Source of the DNA: DP-36 sp036004365
GTDB taxonomy: Bacteria; Desulfobacterota; Binatia; UBA9968
Reading direction: 5' to 3'
Assembly (NCBI GenBank): GCA_036004365.1
Contig: DASYRN010000151.1
Coordinates: 1-21,652 of the forward strand
DNA: 21,652 nucleotides
Shown here: positions 8,164 through 16,700 of the stretch, piece by piece
Layout: every line of letters begins with the position of its first letter
Position numbering within the stretch: the first letter of the stretch is position 1
The notes under the pieces: model-generated
What the model was told of the DNA's origin: nothing
Database searches by the model: none
What the model saw: the letters and a program-made list of their open reading frames with translations, nothing else
Translations under genes and position numbers: made by a program

Positions 8164-8210
8164 GTTCTTAAAAGAACGACTTAAGTCTGATATGTTGGAT
8201 TGACTATCAG
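8164..8210. promoter_or_regulatory. Three adjacent inverted repeats in the degP leader
   Basis: GTTCTT-AA-AAGAAC (8164-8177) is directly followed by the perfect palindrome GACTTAAGTC (8178-8187), and then CTGATA (8187-8192) pairs with TATCAG (8205-8210) across 12 bases. They lie between the candidate promoter and the Shine-Dalgarno, where an operator or mRNA hairpins would act. The regulator is not known. Confidence 0.4.
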
Positions 8211-8232
8211 TTTTGGATGAGGAGGGACTCCG

Positions 8233-9672
8233 ATGTCTGAGAATAAGTATCCGTTGAGGATTCTGGCATGGGCGATGGTTGCCTCTTTTTTGTTTGGGGC
8301 GGTGCTTTCCCGAACCTCTCTTATCGCTCCCGTGATGGCGACTTCGGCATCCCCAGGCGATGGAATTCCCCCCTCCTTTTCCCACGCCGCCAAAAAGACC
8401 ATGCCGGCAGTTGTCAATATTTCGACAACGCAGAAGACTACTCGTGCCGGATCGGGAAGCCTCGATCCCTTTGAAGAGTTTTTTAACCGCTTCTTCGGCG
8501 AGACGCCGAGAGAAATTCCTCAGCGGAGTTTGGGCTCGGGCATCTTGATCAGCAGGGATGGCGAGATCGTCACCAACTATCACGTAGTCCGGAATGCTGA
8601 GGTCATCAAGGTTAAGCTTTCGGATGGGACGGAGGACGAAGCCCGTCTCATCGGCAAAGACGAAAGAACCGACCTCGCGCTTCTTAAGTTGAAGAAAGGA
8701 GTCACTCAGCTTCCGGCTGCGCGGTTGGGGAATTCTGCTCATCTAGACGTCGGAGACTGGGTCATGGCCATCGGTAATCCGTTCGGTCTGGAGCTTACGG
8801 TCACAGCGGGAATTGTCAGCGCGAAGGGAAGGGTCATTGGCACGGGTCCCTACGATAATTTCATCCAGACCGACGCCTCGATTAATCCAGGAAACAGCGG
8901 CGGACCGCTGATCAATATGCAGGGAGAAGTTGTTGGAGTGAATACCGCGATTTTCAGTCAAAGCGGTGGAAACGTGGGCATCGGATTTGCGATTCCGGTC
9001 GACCTTACGAAGAAAGTTGTCGATCAACTGAGGAAAAACGGGCGCGTGGTGCGCGGCTGGTTGGGCATCAGGGTTCAGGAGGTGCCGCAGCAGGTAGCTG
9101 CCTCTTTGGGTCTCTCACGCCGCCCGGGATCTATGGCACAGATTGCCGAGGTGTCGGAAGATAGCCCGGCGGCAGACGCCGGCATCAAAGTCGGGGATAT
9201 CGTTCTGGACTACAATGGAAAACCCCTAACGAAGAGCCAGGACCTACGCTCTTGGGTCGCAGACACGGCTCCGGGACAGCGAGTGAATTTGAAGATCTTC
9301 AAGGATAAAGCCGAGCGAAATATTGCGGTCAGAATCGGTGAACTTCCGGATGAAAGAGAGGCGATCATACCAGCGGAAGGCAAGGATATCGATATCGGCG
9401 TCAAGGTTCAGAAGGTCACTCCTGAGATCGCCCGGCGCCAGGGCCTGAGCATGGCCAAAGGCGTCATTGTCATCGAAGTCCAGTCCGGGACTCTGGCAGA
9501 TCAGGCGGGCATTGCGATCGGAGATGTTATCCGTGAGGTCAACCAGCGTCCCGTAAATACGGTGAAGGATTTTGAACAGTCGGTACGGCAGGGGAGGAGA
9601 GGGGAGCGGATCTCGCTCCTGGTGCAAAGGGGAGATAACGAAGTGTTCTTTGCTTTGAAAAGAAAGAACTAA
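8233..9672 (+). CDS. degP: Do-family periplasmic serine protease (DegP/HtrA)
   Basis: This 479-residue protein begins with a basic N-terminus and hydrophobic stretch (residues 9-35) that exports or anchors it. The trypsin-like domain follows with the full triad: H117 in TNYHVV, D147 in RTDLALLKL and S222 in GNSGGPL. Two PDZ domains follow, about residues 265-360 (VRGWLGIRVQEVPQQ; EDSPAADAGIKVGDI) and 385-478 (IGVKVQKVTPEIAR; AGIAIGDVIREVN). It degrades or refolds misfolded envelope proteins. The acidic FEEFFNRFFGE segment before the protease domain corresponds to the LA-loop region typical of Do proteases. The ATG at 8233 has an excellent GAGGAGGG at 8219-8226. It is transcribed apart from its upstream neighbour. 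Confidence 0.96.
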   Translation: MSENKYPLRILAWAMVASFLFGAVLSRTSLIAPVMATSASPGDGIPPSFSHAAKKTMPAVVNISTTQKTTRAGSGSLDPFEEFFNRFFGETPREIPQRSLGSGILISRDGEIVTNYHVVRNAEVIKVKLSDGTEDEARLIGKDERTDLALLKLKKGVTQLPAARLGNSAHLDVGDWVMAIGNPFGLELTVTAGIVSAKGRVIGTGPYDNFIQTDASINPGNSGGPLINMQGEVVGVNTAIFSQSGGNVGIGFAIPVDLTKKVVDQLRKNGRVVRGWLGIRVQEVPQQVAASLGLSRRPGSMAQIAEVSEDSPAADAGIKVGDIVLDYNGKPLTKSQDLRSWVADTAPGQRVNLKIFKDKAERNIAVRIGELPDEREAIIPAEGKDIDIGVKVQKVTPEIARRQGLSMAKGVIVIEVQSGTLADQAGIAIGDVIREVNQRPVNTVKDFEQSVRQGRRGERISLLVQRGDNEVFFALKRKN

Positions 9673-9683
9673 ACGGGAGGGTT

Positions 9684-9741
9684 CAGCTAACAGCGGTCAG
9701 CTTTCAGCGCCCTGCACCCGATGGCCATGGCTGATAGCTGA
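9684..9741. repeat. CAGCNNN heptamer repeat with inverted copy
   Basis: Four head-to-tail 7-mers, CAGCTAA, CAGCGGT, CAGCTTT and CAGCGCC, occupy 9684-9711. The segment 9697-9708 (TCAGCTTTCAGC) is matched in reverse by 9730-9741 (GCTGATAGCTGA) at 11 of 12 bases around a 21-base loop. The transcript could form a hairpin about 14 bases before the tatA ribosome binding site, but there is no T-run, so it does not look like a terminator. Confidence 0.6.
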
Positions 9742-9765
9742 GAGTTTATTGCCCAAGGAGGTTTT

Positions 9766-9969
9766 ATGTTCGGACTCGGCTTTCAAGAGCTGCTCATTAT
9801 TTTGGTCATCGCTCTGATCATCTTCGGCCCAGGAAAGCTTCCACAAATCGGAAGCGGACTGGGTAAGGCGATTCGTGATTTCAAGAAGGGGGTCAGTGAG
9901 GAAGAGCAAGAAGAAGCGGACAAGGATCAGAAAGCGAAAAAAGAAGATTCCAAAGAGCTTCCGCGTTGA
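9766..9969 (+). CDS. tatA: Twin-arginine translocase subunit TatA/TatE
   Basis: A 67-residue protein with the TatA architecture: an N-terminal membrane helix (residues 6-20) containing the polar E8, the FG motif at 20-21 followed by PGKLPQIGSGLGKAIRDFKKG as the amphipathic helix, and a highly charged tail rich in E, D and K. TatA forms the pore for folded proteins carrying twin-arginine signals. AAGGAGG at 9755-9761 fixes the start. No tatB or tatC is nearby, so the remaining subunits must be elsewhere. The gap of 11 bp to mlaE suggests these are transcribed together. Confidence 0.93.
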   Translation: MFGLGFQELLIILVIALIIFGPGKLPQIGSGLGKAIRDFKKGVSEEEQEEADKDQKAKKEDSKELPR

Positions 9970-9980
9970 GGCACTAGAGC

Positions 9981-10772
9981 GTGATGAAGGAACTGACTCA
10001 GAGATGGGTTCTCAAGCGTCGCTTCCCTATTGAGGCGGGCTCCGGCTATCTTGGAGGCATCGGGCTTTTAGTCTACGAGATTCTGCGTTGTCTGCGCCGC
10101 CGCTGGGAAGGTCAGACGATCTTAGCGCAGATGGAGCAGGTGGGAGTTCGCTCACTTTCCGTCGTGATCCTGACTGCTGTGTTCACCGGAATGGTTCTTG
10201 CCCTGCAAATGGGAAGCTACCTTACCCGTTTCGGCGCAAGGCCCTATGGCGGCAGAATCTTGGCTGTCTCGATGATTCGAGAGATGGGCCCGGTATTGAC
10301 GGCTCTGATGATCGGGGGAAGAGTGGGCGCCGGAATCACGGCGGAGATCGGTTCCATGAAGGTCACCGAGCAGATTGATGCCATGCGCTCGCTTGGGATC
10401 AATCCGATCCATAAACTGGTCTTCCCTCGAGTCATCGCGCTGGTCATCATGCTTCCTTTACTGACGATCGTCGCCGATTTTGTAGGAATCCTCGGAGGCA
10501 TGTTTATGACCATGGTGGAACACGATGTCAGCGCAAGTTTCTATTTAAATTCGATCATCCAGTTTATCAGATTTCAGGATCTCTACAGTGGCTTGGGGAA
10601 GACTTTTTTCTTCGGCTTCTTCATCGCGGTCATTGCCTGCTATCATGGACTGGAGGCGGGTGGGGGGGCGGACGGAGTAGGCCGCGCGACCACGCAAACC
10701 GTCGTGGCGACTTCCATTACGATTCTCATATCGGACTTTTTTCTCACCAAGCTCTTTATGCAACTATCCTAG
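9981..10772 (+). CDS. mlaE: MlaE-type ABC permease (phospholipid transport)
   Basis: The permease of the Mla lipid transporter, in the inner membrane. The 263 residues include the N-terminal amphipathic part, then five or so membrane segments, with the family-specific stretches GVRSLSVVILTAVFTGMVLA, REMGPVLTALMIGGRVGAGI, AEIGSMKVTEQIDAMRSLGI, and the C-terminal ACYHGLEAGGGADGVGRATT. The frame begins GTG-ATG, so the start is at 9981 or 9984. MlaF begins 2 bp after its stop, and MlaD directly after that, giving the order permease, ATPase, MCE protein. No mlaB or mlaC gene is in the window. Confidence 0.95.
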   Translation: MMKELTQRWVLKRRFPIEAGSGYLGGIGLLVYEILRCLRRRWEGQTILAQMEQVGVRSLSVVILTAVFTGMVLALQMGSYLTRFGARPYGGRILAVSMIREMGPVLTALMIGGRVGAGITAEIGSMKVTEQIDAMRSLGINPIHKLVFPRVIALVIMLPLLTIVADFVGILGGMFMTMVEHDVSASFYLNSIIQFIRFQDLYSGLGKTFFFGFFIAVIACYHGLEAGGGADGVGRATTQTVVATSITILISDFFLTKLFMQLS

Positions 10773-10774
10773 TC

Positions 10775-11512
10775 ATGGCGGGAGCGAGCTTCATCGAGTG
10801 CCGCAATCTTCACAAGTCCTTTGGCGAAAAGCCGGTGCTGCGCGGGGTCCATCTGATCGTGGAGCAAGGGGAGACGATGGTGATTCTCGGCGGAAGCGGC
10901 TCAGGCAAGAGCGTGCTTCTTAAGCACATGAATGGACTGCTGATCCCGGATGCAGGAGAGGTATTTCTGGAGGGTCTCGCAATATCGCGACTGGAGGAGG
11001 AAGAGCTTGGGGTGGCAAGAAAGAAAGTTGCCATGGTCTTTCAGGGTAGCGCTCTCTTTGACTCTCTGACTGTCTGGGAGAATGTCGCCTACCCGCTCAA
11101 CGAGCACACGGATTGGTCCCTCGATGAAATCCAAACTCGGGTAAGGGAGGTTCTCTCTCTTGTTGATTTAAAGCGCACTGAAGATCTCTATCCCGCCGAG
11201 TTGAGCGGCGGGATGAAAAAGCGGGCCGCCCTCGCGCGCGCCTTGGCTCTTAGGCCGAAGGGGCTTCTTTATGATGAGCCCACCACTGGACTGGATCCCG
11301 CAATGACTCAGCGGATTAACCGTTTGATCCGTGATCTGCAGCAAAGATTGGGAGTGACGTCCGTAGTTGTGACTCATGACTTGGAGAGCGCCTTTGCCGT
11401 CGCGGATCGTTTCGCGTTTCTTTCGGGCGGGAAGATCCGTGTCCTTGGCACGCGGAATGAGATCAAGTCCGCCGCGGATCTTGGGCTCGATGAATTTCTT
11501 GCCTCTGATTAG
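10775..11512 (+). CDS. mlaF: MlaF-type ABC ATPase (phospholipid transport)
   Basis: The nucleotide-binding subunit that powers MlaE. Walker A is GGSGSGKS at residues 39-46, the signature is LSGGM (143-147), Walker B ends with D167 followed by the catalytic E168 in LLYDEPTTGLDP, and the switch histidine is H201. The LSGGM variant with KKRAALARAL is typical of Mla and Ttg2 ATPases. The length of 245 residues falls slightly short of the E. coli 269. Spacing to mlaE is 2 bp and the mlaD start follows the stop codon with no gap, so the three are one operon. Confidence 0.96.
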   Translation: MAGASFIECRNLHKSFGEKPVLRGVHLIVEQGETMVILGGSGSGKSVLLKHMNGLLIPDAGEVFLEGLAISRLEEEELGVARKKVAMVFQGSALFDSLTVWENVAYPLNEHTDWSLDEIQTRVREVLSLVDLKRTEDLYPAELSGGMKKRAALARALALRPKGLLYDEPTTGLDPAMTQRINRLIRDLQQRLGVTSVVVTHDLESAFAVADRFAFLSGGKIRVLGTRNEIKSAADLGLDEFLASD

Positions 11513-12694
11513 ATGATGAGATCGAATTCGGCGTTGCAGACTAAGGTCGGCCTGCTCATCCTGGTTTCTCTTGTGATCTTAGGGGCCGCGATCTTTTTGA
11601 TGGGCAGGGAAAGGCAGCTCTTTGAGAGGAGAGTGTCCTATGAAATCCATTTCTCCCGCACAATCGGCCTCCGCGAGGGAGCTCCCGTCAGTCTCGCCGG
11701 CGTTACGGTGGGAAGGGTCGAGAGTCTCGCCTTTCCTCCCGATCCGAAGGAACACTACATAGCGGTCCAAATCCGGGTAGTCGGCGAAGTGGCTTCGCGC
11801 ATTCGCAAAGACACGGTTGCCCGGATCCGCACGCTGGGCCTTTTGGGAGACAAGTTCATTGAACTGTCAGGCGGCAGCGCCCAGAGCGAGCCGCAGCGCC
11901 CGGGGAGTTTGATTGCTTCTATCGATCCGGTGGATTACGAAGCCCTGCTGGGTGAAGGGAAAGATGTGGTGACCAATGTGATCGAGGCCACAAGCTCCCT
12001 GAGCACTATTCTAAAGTCGATTGAAGAGGGAAGAGGGCTTGTGGGACAGATGGTATCCTCGGATGCCGAAGGAAAATGGGCTGAGACGGCCAGCAATCTC
12101 CGCTCTGCATCTGTCTCTTTGAAAAATATTCTCCAATCGGTTGAAAAGGGTCAGGGGCTCGTTGGACAACTGGTTCGCAACAAAGAAGCGGGTGAGGCGA
12201 TGATGCAGGACCTGAGGACCAGCCTGAGTCAATTGCGGAAAGTGACCGATTCGCTCCAAAAGACGACCGAGAAGATTGAAAAGGGGGAGGGGACGCTCGG
12301 AACCTTGATTCAGGATCCCGAGTCCGGGAAGGAAATTCTTACCAATCTGCGCCGAGCCGCTACGAATCTCGAGGTTGTGACCCGCCAACTCCGAGAGGGA
12401 GGAGGATTGCTTCAGAGATTGATCGCCGATAGGCCGTACGCCGAGCGGCTCCTGGGAAATCTGGATCAGACGACAAAGGACCTGTCTGAGATCACCGGAA
12501 AGATCGAGAGGGGGGAGGGGACGATCGGCGCTCTCGTGAACGACCCGGCGCTGTACAAGAACGCCAACGAGCTTGTGGGCGATGCCAAGGGCAGTTGGCT
12601 TTTCTCTATCTACCGCTTCTTCCGCAATTTTAGCGGTCCGAAAGAGCCTTCCGGCGAGACGCCGCCCGAGGGGGAGAACAAAGGAAAGAACTGA
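11513..12694 (+). CDS. mlaD: MCE-domain substrate-binding protein (MlaD family) with a repeat-rich C-terminus
   Basis: One membrane helix (residues 12-29) anchors the protein in the inner membrane, followed by a single MCE domain (about 40-120) with the hallmarks GAPVSLAGVTVGRV and LGLLGDKFIEL. MCE domains form hexameric rings that pass phospholipids. E. coli MlaD is about 180 residues; this one is 393. The extra part is helical and has five copies of an I-E-x-G-x-G-x-x-G-x-L-V/I unit at residues 170, 210, 255, 293 and 331, spaced 38-45 residues. Longer MCE proteins of other bacteria have similar tails that may form a tube or coiled coil. The tail ends with a hydrophobic SWLFSIYRFF and a hydrophilic end. 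Confidence 0.93.
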   Translation: MMRSNSALQTKVGLLILVSLVILGAAIFLMGRERQLFERRVSYEIHFSRTIGLREGAPVSLAGVTVGRVESLAFPPDPKEHYIAVQIRVVGEVASRIRKDTVARIRTLGLLGDKFIELSGGSAQSEPQRPGSLIASIDPVDYEALLGEGKDVVTNVIEATSSLSTILKSIEEGRGLVGQMVSSDAEGKWAETASNLRSASVSLKNILQSVEKGQGLVGQLVRNKEAGEAMMQDLRTSLSQLRKVTDSLQKTTEKIEKGEGTLGTLIQDPESGKEILTNLRRAATNLEVVTRQLREGGGLLQRLIADRPYAERLLGNLDQTTKDLSEITGKIERGEGTIGALVNDPALYKNANELVGDAKGSWLFSIYRFFRNFSGPKEPSGETPPEGENKGKN

Positions 12695-12700
12695 TCCTTT

Positions 12701-13423
12701 TCAACCTTCCTTTCCGTTCCTTGCATGGCCGGAATGATTTTCTCGAGGAGACGCATTCCGGGCGTGAGTTCCATCTTTGTGACCTACTAAAACCGTGTAG
12801 AGAGAGAGCTTGGAGAGTTTATAAACCGTCTCGATCTCGAGTCCCGTCGCCTGGATGAAAGGTTTGAGCCTGAGGTTGGTCCGCCAACCCAAGTGACGCG
12901 TAAGAGGGTCGAGGGCTTCGGTCAGAGCGCCGAGCAGCGGAATGTCGGTCGTGAAGTGGTTCACGACGATGATCGTCCCGCCGGGGCGGCATACCCGCTG
13001 CACCTCTTCCATCATCCTGATCGGGTCCGGAACTACGGTTACAACATGGAAGGCCATGACGTAGTCGAAGCTGTTATCGGGAAAATCGAGGTTCAGAGCG
13101 TCCATCTCCAGAACCTGGAGGTGAGTCCAGCCGTTTTCAAGAATCTTTTCTTGGGCGCGGGCCAGCATGTCCGGCGCCAAGTCGATTCCGATAACCTCAC
13201 AGTGACGGGGATAGGCGGGAAACGAGGTGCCGGTTCCGGCACCGACCTCTAACACTTTTGCTCCCGCGGGAATTTCCAGCTCTTCAATGACCCGCTTGAG
13301 GCGGGAAGAAAAAATCTTGCCGAATACCTTATCGTAAAGGGGTGCTAAATCAGAGTAGAGCTTGCTTTCGTGCGCTTCTGTCTCACCCATGATCCCCGCC
13401 CCAAGCCTCGCTTTCCGTACCAT
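12701..13423 (-). CDS. Class I SAM methyltransferase, PmtA-like (phosphatidylethanolamine N-methyltransferase)
   Basis: The 240-residue protein has the Rossmann-type motif I VLEVGAGTGTSFP, a motif II acid in VIGIDLAPDMLARAQ, and AFHVVTVVPDP after the DALNLDFPDNSFDYV strand. The closing part, RPGGTIIVVNHF followed by ALDPLTRHLGWR, resembles Rhodobacter-type PmtA, which makes phosphatidylcholine from phosphatidylethanolamine. A related quinone methyltransferase cannot be excluded. Start candidates are the ATG at 13423 or one at 13390; neither has a strong ribosome site. It lies 6 bp after the HTH gene and ends 6 bp from the convergent mlaD. The last 20 residues are basic and probably disordered. 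Confidence 0.85.
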   Translation of the reverse strand: MVRKARLGAGIMGETEAHESKLYSDLAPLYDKVFGKIFSSRLKRVIEELEIPAGAKVLEVGAGTGTSFPAYPRHCEVIGIDLAPDMLARAQEKILENGWTHLQVLEMDALNLDFPDNSFDYVMAFHVVTVVPDPIRMMEEVQRVCRPGGTIIVVNHFTTDIPLLGALTEALDPLTRHLGWRTNLRLKPFIQATGLEIETVYKLSKLSLYTVLVGHKDGTHARNASPRENHSGHARNGKEG

Positions 13424-13429
13424 CTGGGA

Positions 13430-13624
13430 TCAGGCTGTGCCGACGACCCGCGACTGTTTTTTGTTAAAGGCGAAGATATCTCTTTTCCGAAACCGCCACT
13501 GCTTGCCCTTCTTGAAGCCGGGTAAAATATTTTTCCGGGCAAACTCATTGACGGTGTCAGGACTCAGATCCAGGATGACAGCAACTTCTCTGCTGTTCAG
13601 CAGCTCCTCTTCTCTTTCCAACAT
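13430..13624 (-). CDS. Small MerR/excisionase-like helix-turn-helix protein
   Basis: A 64-residue protein with the HTH_17 excisionase-type fold: LLNSREVAVILDLSPDTVNE forms the helix-turn-helix, and FKKGKQWRFRKRDIFAF is the wing typical of this family. The ATG at 13624 has AGAGGGGGG before it. The frame reaches a TTG at 13684, but that lies upstream of the predicted transcription start (about 13668), so the shorter form is preferred. No phage integrase is nearby, so it is more likely a regulator than an excisionase. Its gene precedes the methyltransferase by 6 bp and the two are probably co-transcribed. Confidence 0.78.
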   Translation of the reverse strand: MLEREEELLNSREVAVILDLSPDTVNEFARKNILPGFKKGKQWRFRKRDIFAFNKKQSRVVGTA

Positions 13625-13674
13625 GCGCCCCCCTCTAGGTGAAGATTCTCGAGCGTCGAAGGTATGAGTTTTTT

Positions 13675-13703
13675 TTTCTAGCAAGTTAGCTCGACTGTGT
13701 CAA
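13675..13703 (-). promoter_or_regulatory. Sigma-70-like promoter of the HTH-methyltransferase unit
   Basis: On the minus strand a perfect TTGACA (13703-13698) is followed after 17 bases by TAGAAA (13680-13675). The resulting leader to the ATG at 13624 would be about 44 bases with a purine-rich ribosome site, which supports that start. Confidence 0.55.
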
Positions 13704-13726
13704 GACGACCTTGGCAGATAACTTGC
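13681..13726. promoter_or_regulatory. Inverted repeat GCAAGTTA...TAACTTGC bracketing the -35 box
   Basis: GCAAGTTA (13681-13688) and its exact reverse complement TAACTTGC (13719-13726) are 30 bases apart. One arm sits in the promoter spacer next to the -10 box and the other upstream of the -35 box, as expected of paired operator half-sites. The HTH protein encoded just downstream is the obvious candidate ligand, by inference only. Confidence 0.4.
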
Positions 13727-13778
13727 GCCTTACCCCGAGTTCCTTTAGCATGGACCCCGGTATTTTTGAACTCCTTTT

Positions 13779-16700
13779 ATGGCGAGATTTTTGAAGATCG
13801 CGAGCCTGATGGCCATTGGCCTGCTGCTTTTTTTTGCAGCTCTGCTTTTTACGTTTTATCACCTCGTACAAATCGGCGAGTTTCGTAACTTTCTCATCGC
13901 TGAAGTTGAGAGACAAACTCAGTTGAAAGTCCGAGTGGGCGAAGGGACACTTCGCGTAGGGAGGATCATAGGGATCACCTTCCGTGATGTCGCTCTGCTC
14001 GAGCCTCAAAATGACCGGCCCGTTATCGAAGCCGAAAGAGTCCTGCTTCATGTTGCTTTGTTTCAGATCCTCCAGCGCCGTCTAGTCTTTGACGAGATCC
14101 TTCTGTACCAACCAAGGGTCCAAATCGTCCGGGAGGAGAAGGGACGAATCCCCCTCTTGGAATGGATACTCAGCCTTCCCTTTCAGAAGCGGGCTGATGT
14201 CCGCTTCGACTTGGACTTGCGCGAGATCAAGATCGAAAGAGGAGAGGTTCTGTTTCTCGATTACCGAAAAGAGGGGCCGGCAGTGACACGTTTTCGCGAG
14301 CTTAATCTGGAGCTTCAACGCAACAGACTCAAAGAAGCGCTTCTATCGGTTTCTGATGTCGCGAAGGAATTCCAGTCAGATTCGCTAGGGACCTTGTATT
14401 ACAATCTGAACACAACCGTTGAGAGGAACGGTCAGAGAGCGGCGTTGACTTCAAAAGGGAGAATCGTACTGCCCAAGGAAGGATTTGCGCTTGCTGAGTC
14501 ATGGCTGGACGGGGACATTCGGGCCGAGAGACTCCCGGCGGATCTATTCCATGATTATTACGGCCATCTTCTGCCGGTGAACAAAATCCAAGGATTGCTG
14601 GACGCCCGTCTCTCTTGGCGGGGGAGTTTAGCGCGCGAGGGCCAAGTCAAAGGAGAAATCGGTTTCAAACGGCTCGAGGTGGTTGCCTCCGATCTCTTTC
14701 CTAACCCTCTCGTTCCTGGGGATGGCCGGTTGGAGCTGCAGGCGGACTGGTCGCCCAAAGCTTTCCGTCTCTCGCGGCTTGATCTCCGCTCGAGGGAGAT
14801 CAGCTTGACGGCCCGGGGTTCGGCGCGACTGCGGGAAGGGGGTGACCACGATGTAGAAATGCGTCTTTCGACTCCGTTCCTTCCAGTCGCTTACGCGAGA
14901 AAATACGCTCCTTTGAAAGCTTTCGTCTCACCCCCTTGGGAGCGTCTCATTGGTTCTCTGAATCAAGGCGAGGTGAAGTTGTCCCAAGCCGGAATCTCCG
15001 GCCGACTCTCCGAGATCCGCCGTAGCTTCCAGTCGGGGTTGGATAGCCGCCTATGGCTCGATGCCGAGGTCCGGGAATTGGGCGGGAATCCGGGAGAGCC
15101 GTATCTTCCTTTACGCGCGATTAGCGGCCGCATTCGCGTTGAGAAGGGAGCTCTTTATTACCGGGGATTCAAGGGCGCCTACGGACTCTCGCAGTTTGTA
15201 GAATTCGAGGGAAGTCAAAGGGCCTCTATCGGCGAGAGTCTGTTTGAGCTTCGCACCAGAGGGGAAGCGGACCTTGGGGAGTTGCGGGGACAGTTAAGAC
15301 TCGGCTTTTTTCCTCCTAATGCGGCTAAAGTGGTGACGAACTTAGACGAGCTAGACGGAAAAGCTAAGTTTGAGATGAGCCTGCGCAAGGATGCCGCGTC
15401 GTTTGATTACAACGGCCAGCTCTCGGCGGAAAATGCGCGCCTGCGTGCCGGCGATCTTTCTTTTGCCCAGATCAAGGGAGAGATCTCTGTTTCTGCCACA
15501 GAGATTTACGCCGAGAGATTGACCGCGCTGTTAGCCGGATCACCTATCCAGGTACGCATGGCATTGAAGGAATATCAGACCGAGAAGGCGGCCTTTGATC
15601 TCGTGGTCGAGTCATCCGGCGTCAGGGCAGGAGTCGTCACGCGAACTCTTCTGTCTCAGGGTTCTCTCCAGGACCCTGGAACCGTACGGGGTACGATCCG
15701 ATACCAAGGCCTCCTCAACTCCGCGGAGGAGCGAAAGCTCAGCGGCTCATTGGAACTGATCGGGATCGAACTCCCGGTGAAGTTCTTCAGCCAATCTTTG
15801 CGCAACGTTGCCGGGAGGCTTAATTTCGACGGAACCGGAATGAGCTTCGAGAGCTTCAAGGGGCAGGTGGCGGGTTATGGCTTCGACTTCAGCGGCCAGT
15901 GGCGGTATGCCCAGAACCCCGAAGTCGTCTTTATCTTTAGCGCGCCGGAAATGGACTTAGCGCGTGTCCTGGCCCGCCAGACTACGGTGATCGACGACTG
16001 GTATGAGCGACTCCGAGCCAGAGGGAAAATTGTTATCGATAAGGGAAGGTATGAGGGATTTGAATTTTCCGATCTGAGGACCGACCTCACCATTGAGAAG
16101 CGGGTGTGGCATCTAGAGAAGGTTTTCGCCCGGTCAGAAGGCGGCACAGTCCAAGGCAGCATGTCTTTGATCGACGGCCGTGATGATGTCAGCCTTTCTG
16201 CTGAGCCGAATATACAGGGAGTGCCGGTTCAAGCCGTTCTTCGATGGTTCGACGTCGAGGCACAAGAGATCACGGGCCAGGTCTATGCGACGGGCAGGTT
16301 CGAATCGAACGGCGCCACGCGGGTCGAGAGGAGGCAAAATCTGAGCGGCGATTTTCGTCTCGAAATCAGGGACGGCGTCATCAGGAGAATGCGCCTGCTG
16401 GTCAATATTCTCAACGTCATGGATCTGACCCGGTGGTTTAGTTTTCGTTTGCCCGATTTCACTCAAAGAGGAGTCCGTTTTCGAAGTCTAACCGGCGATT
16501 TCAAAGTGAGTAAGGGGGTCTTTAGGACGGGAAACCTTGTTGTGGACAGCGACGATATCAGCATCACCGGTGCCGGCCAGTATGACCGCCCGAACGACTC
16601 CATCGATGCCCTGGTCGCGCTCCGTCCTTTTCCGAGAATGGGATCGGTCGCGAACTACATTCCTTTGATCGGGCCTGGGATCGCCGCGATCAAGGATACC

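Noticed and set aside
8005..8742. Long minus-strand frame across the end of the permease and start of degP
   Set aside because: It is antisense to two well-supported genes, has no recognisable domain and a composition typical of a shadow frame.
12682..12715. Possible bidirectional terminator between mlaD and the methyltransferase
   Set aside because: GGAAAG and CTTTCC can pair, but the stem is six bases with a long loop and no T-run; too weak to call.
13430..13624. Prophage or integrative element signalled by an excisionase-like gene
   Set aside because: No integrase, att-like direct repeats or other phage genes are nearby, and the gene is linked to a metabolic methyltransferase.
13625..13684. 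Longer HTH protein starting at TTG 13684
   Set aside because: The start would lie within the promoter, upstream of the predicted transcription start, and a better ribosome site precedes the ATG at 13624.
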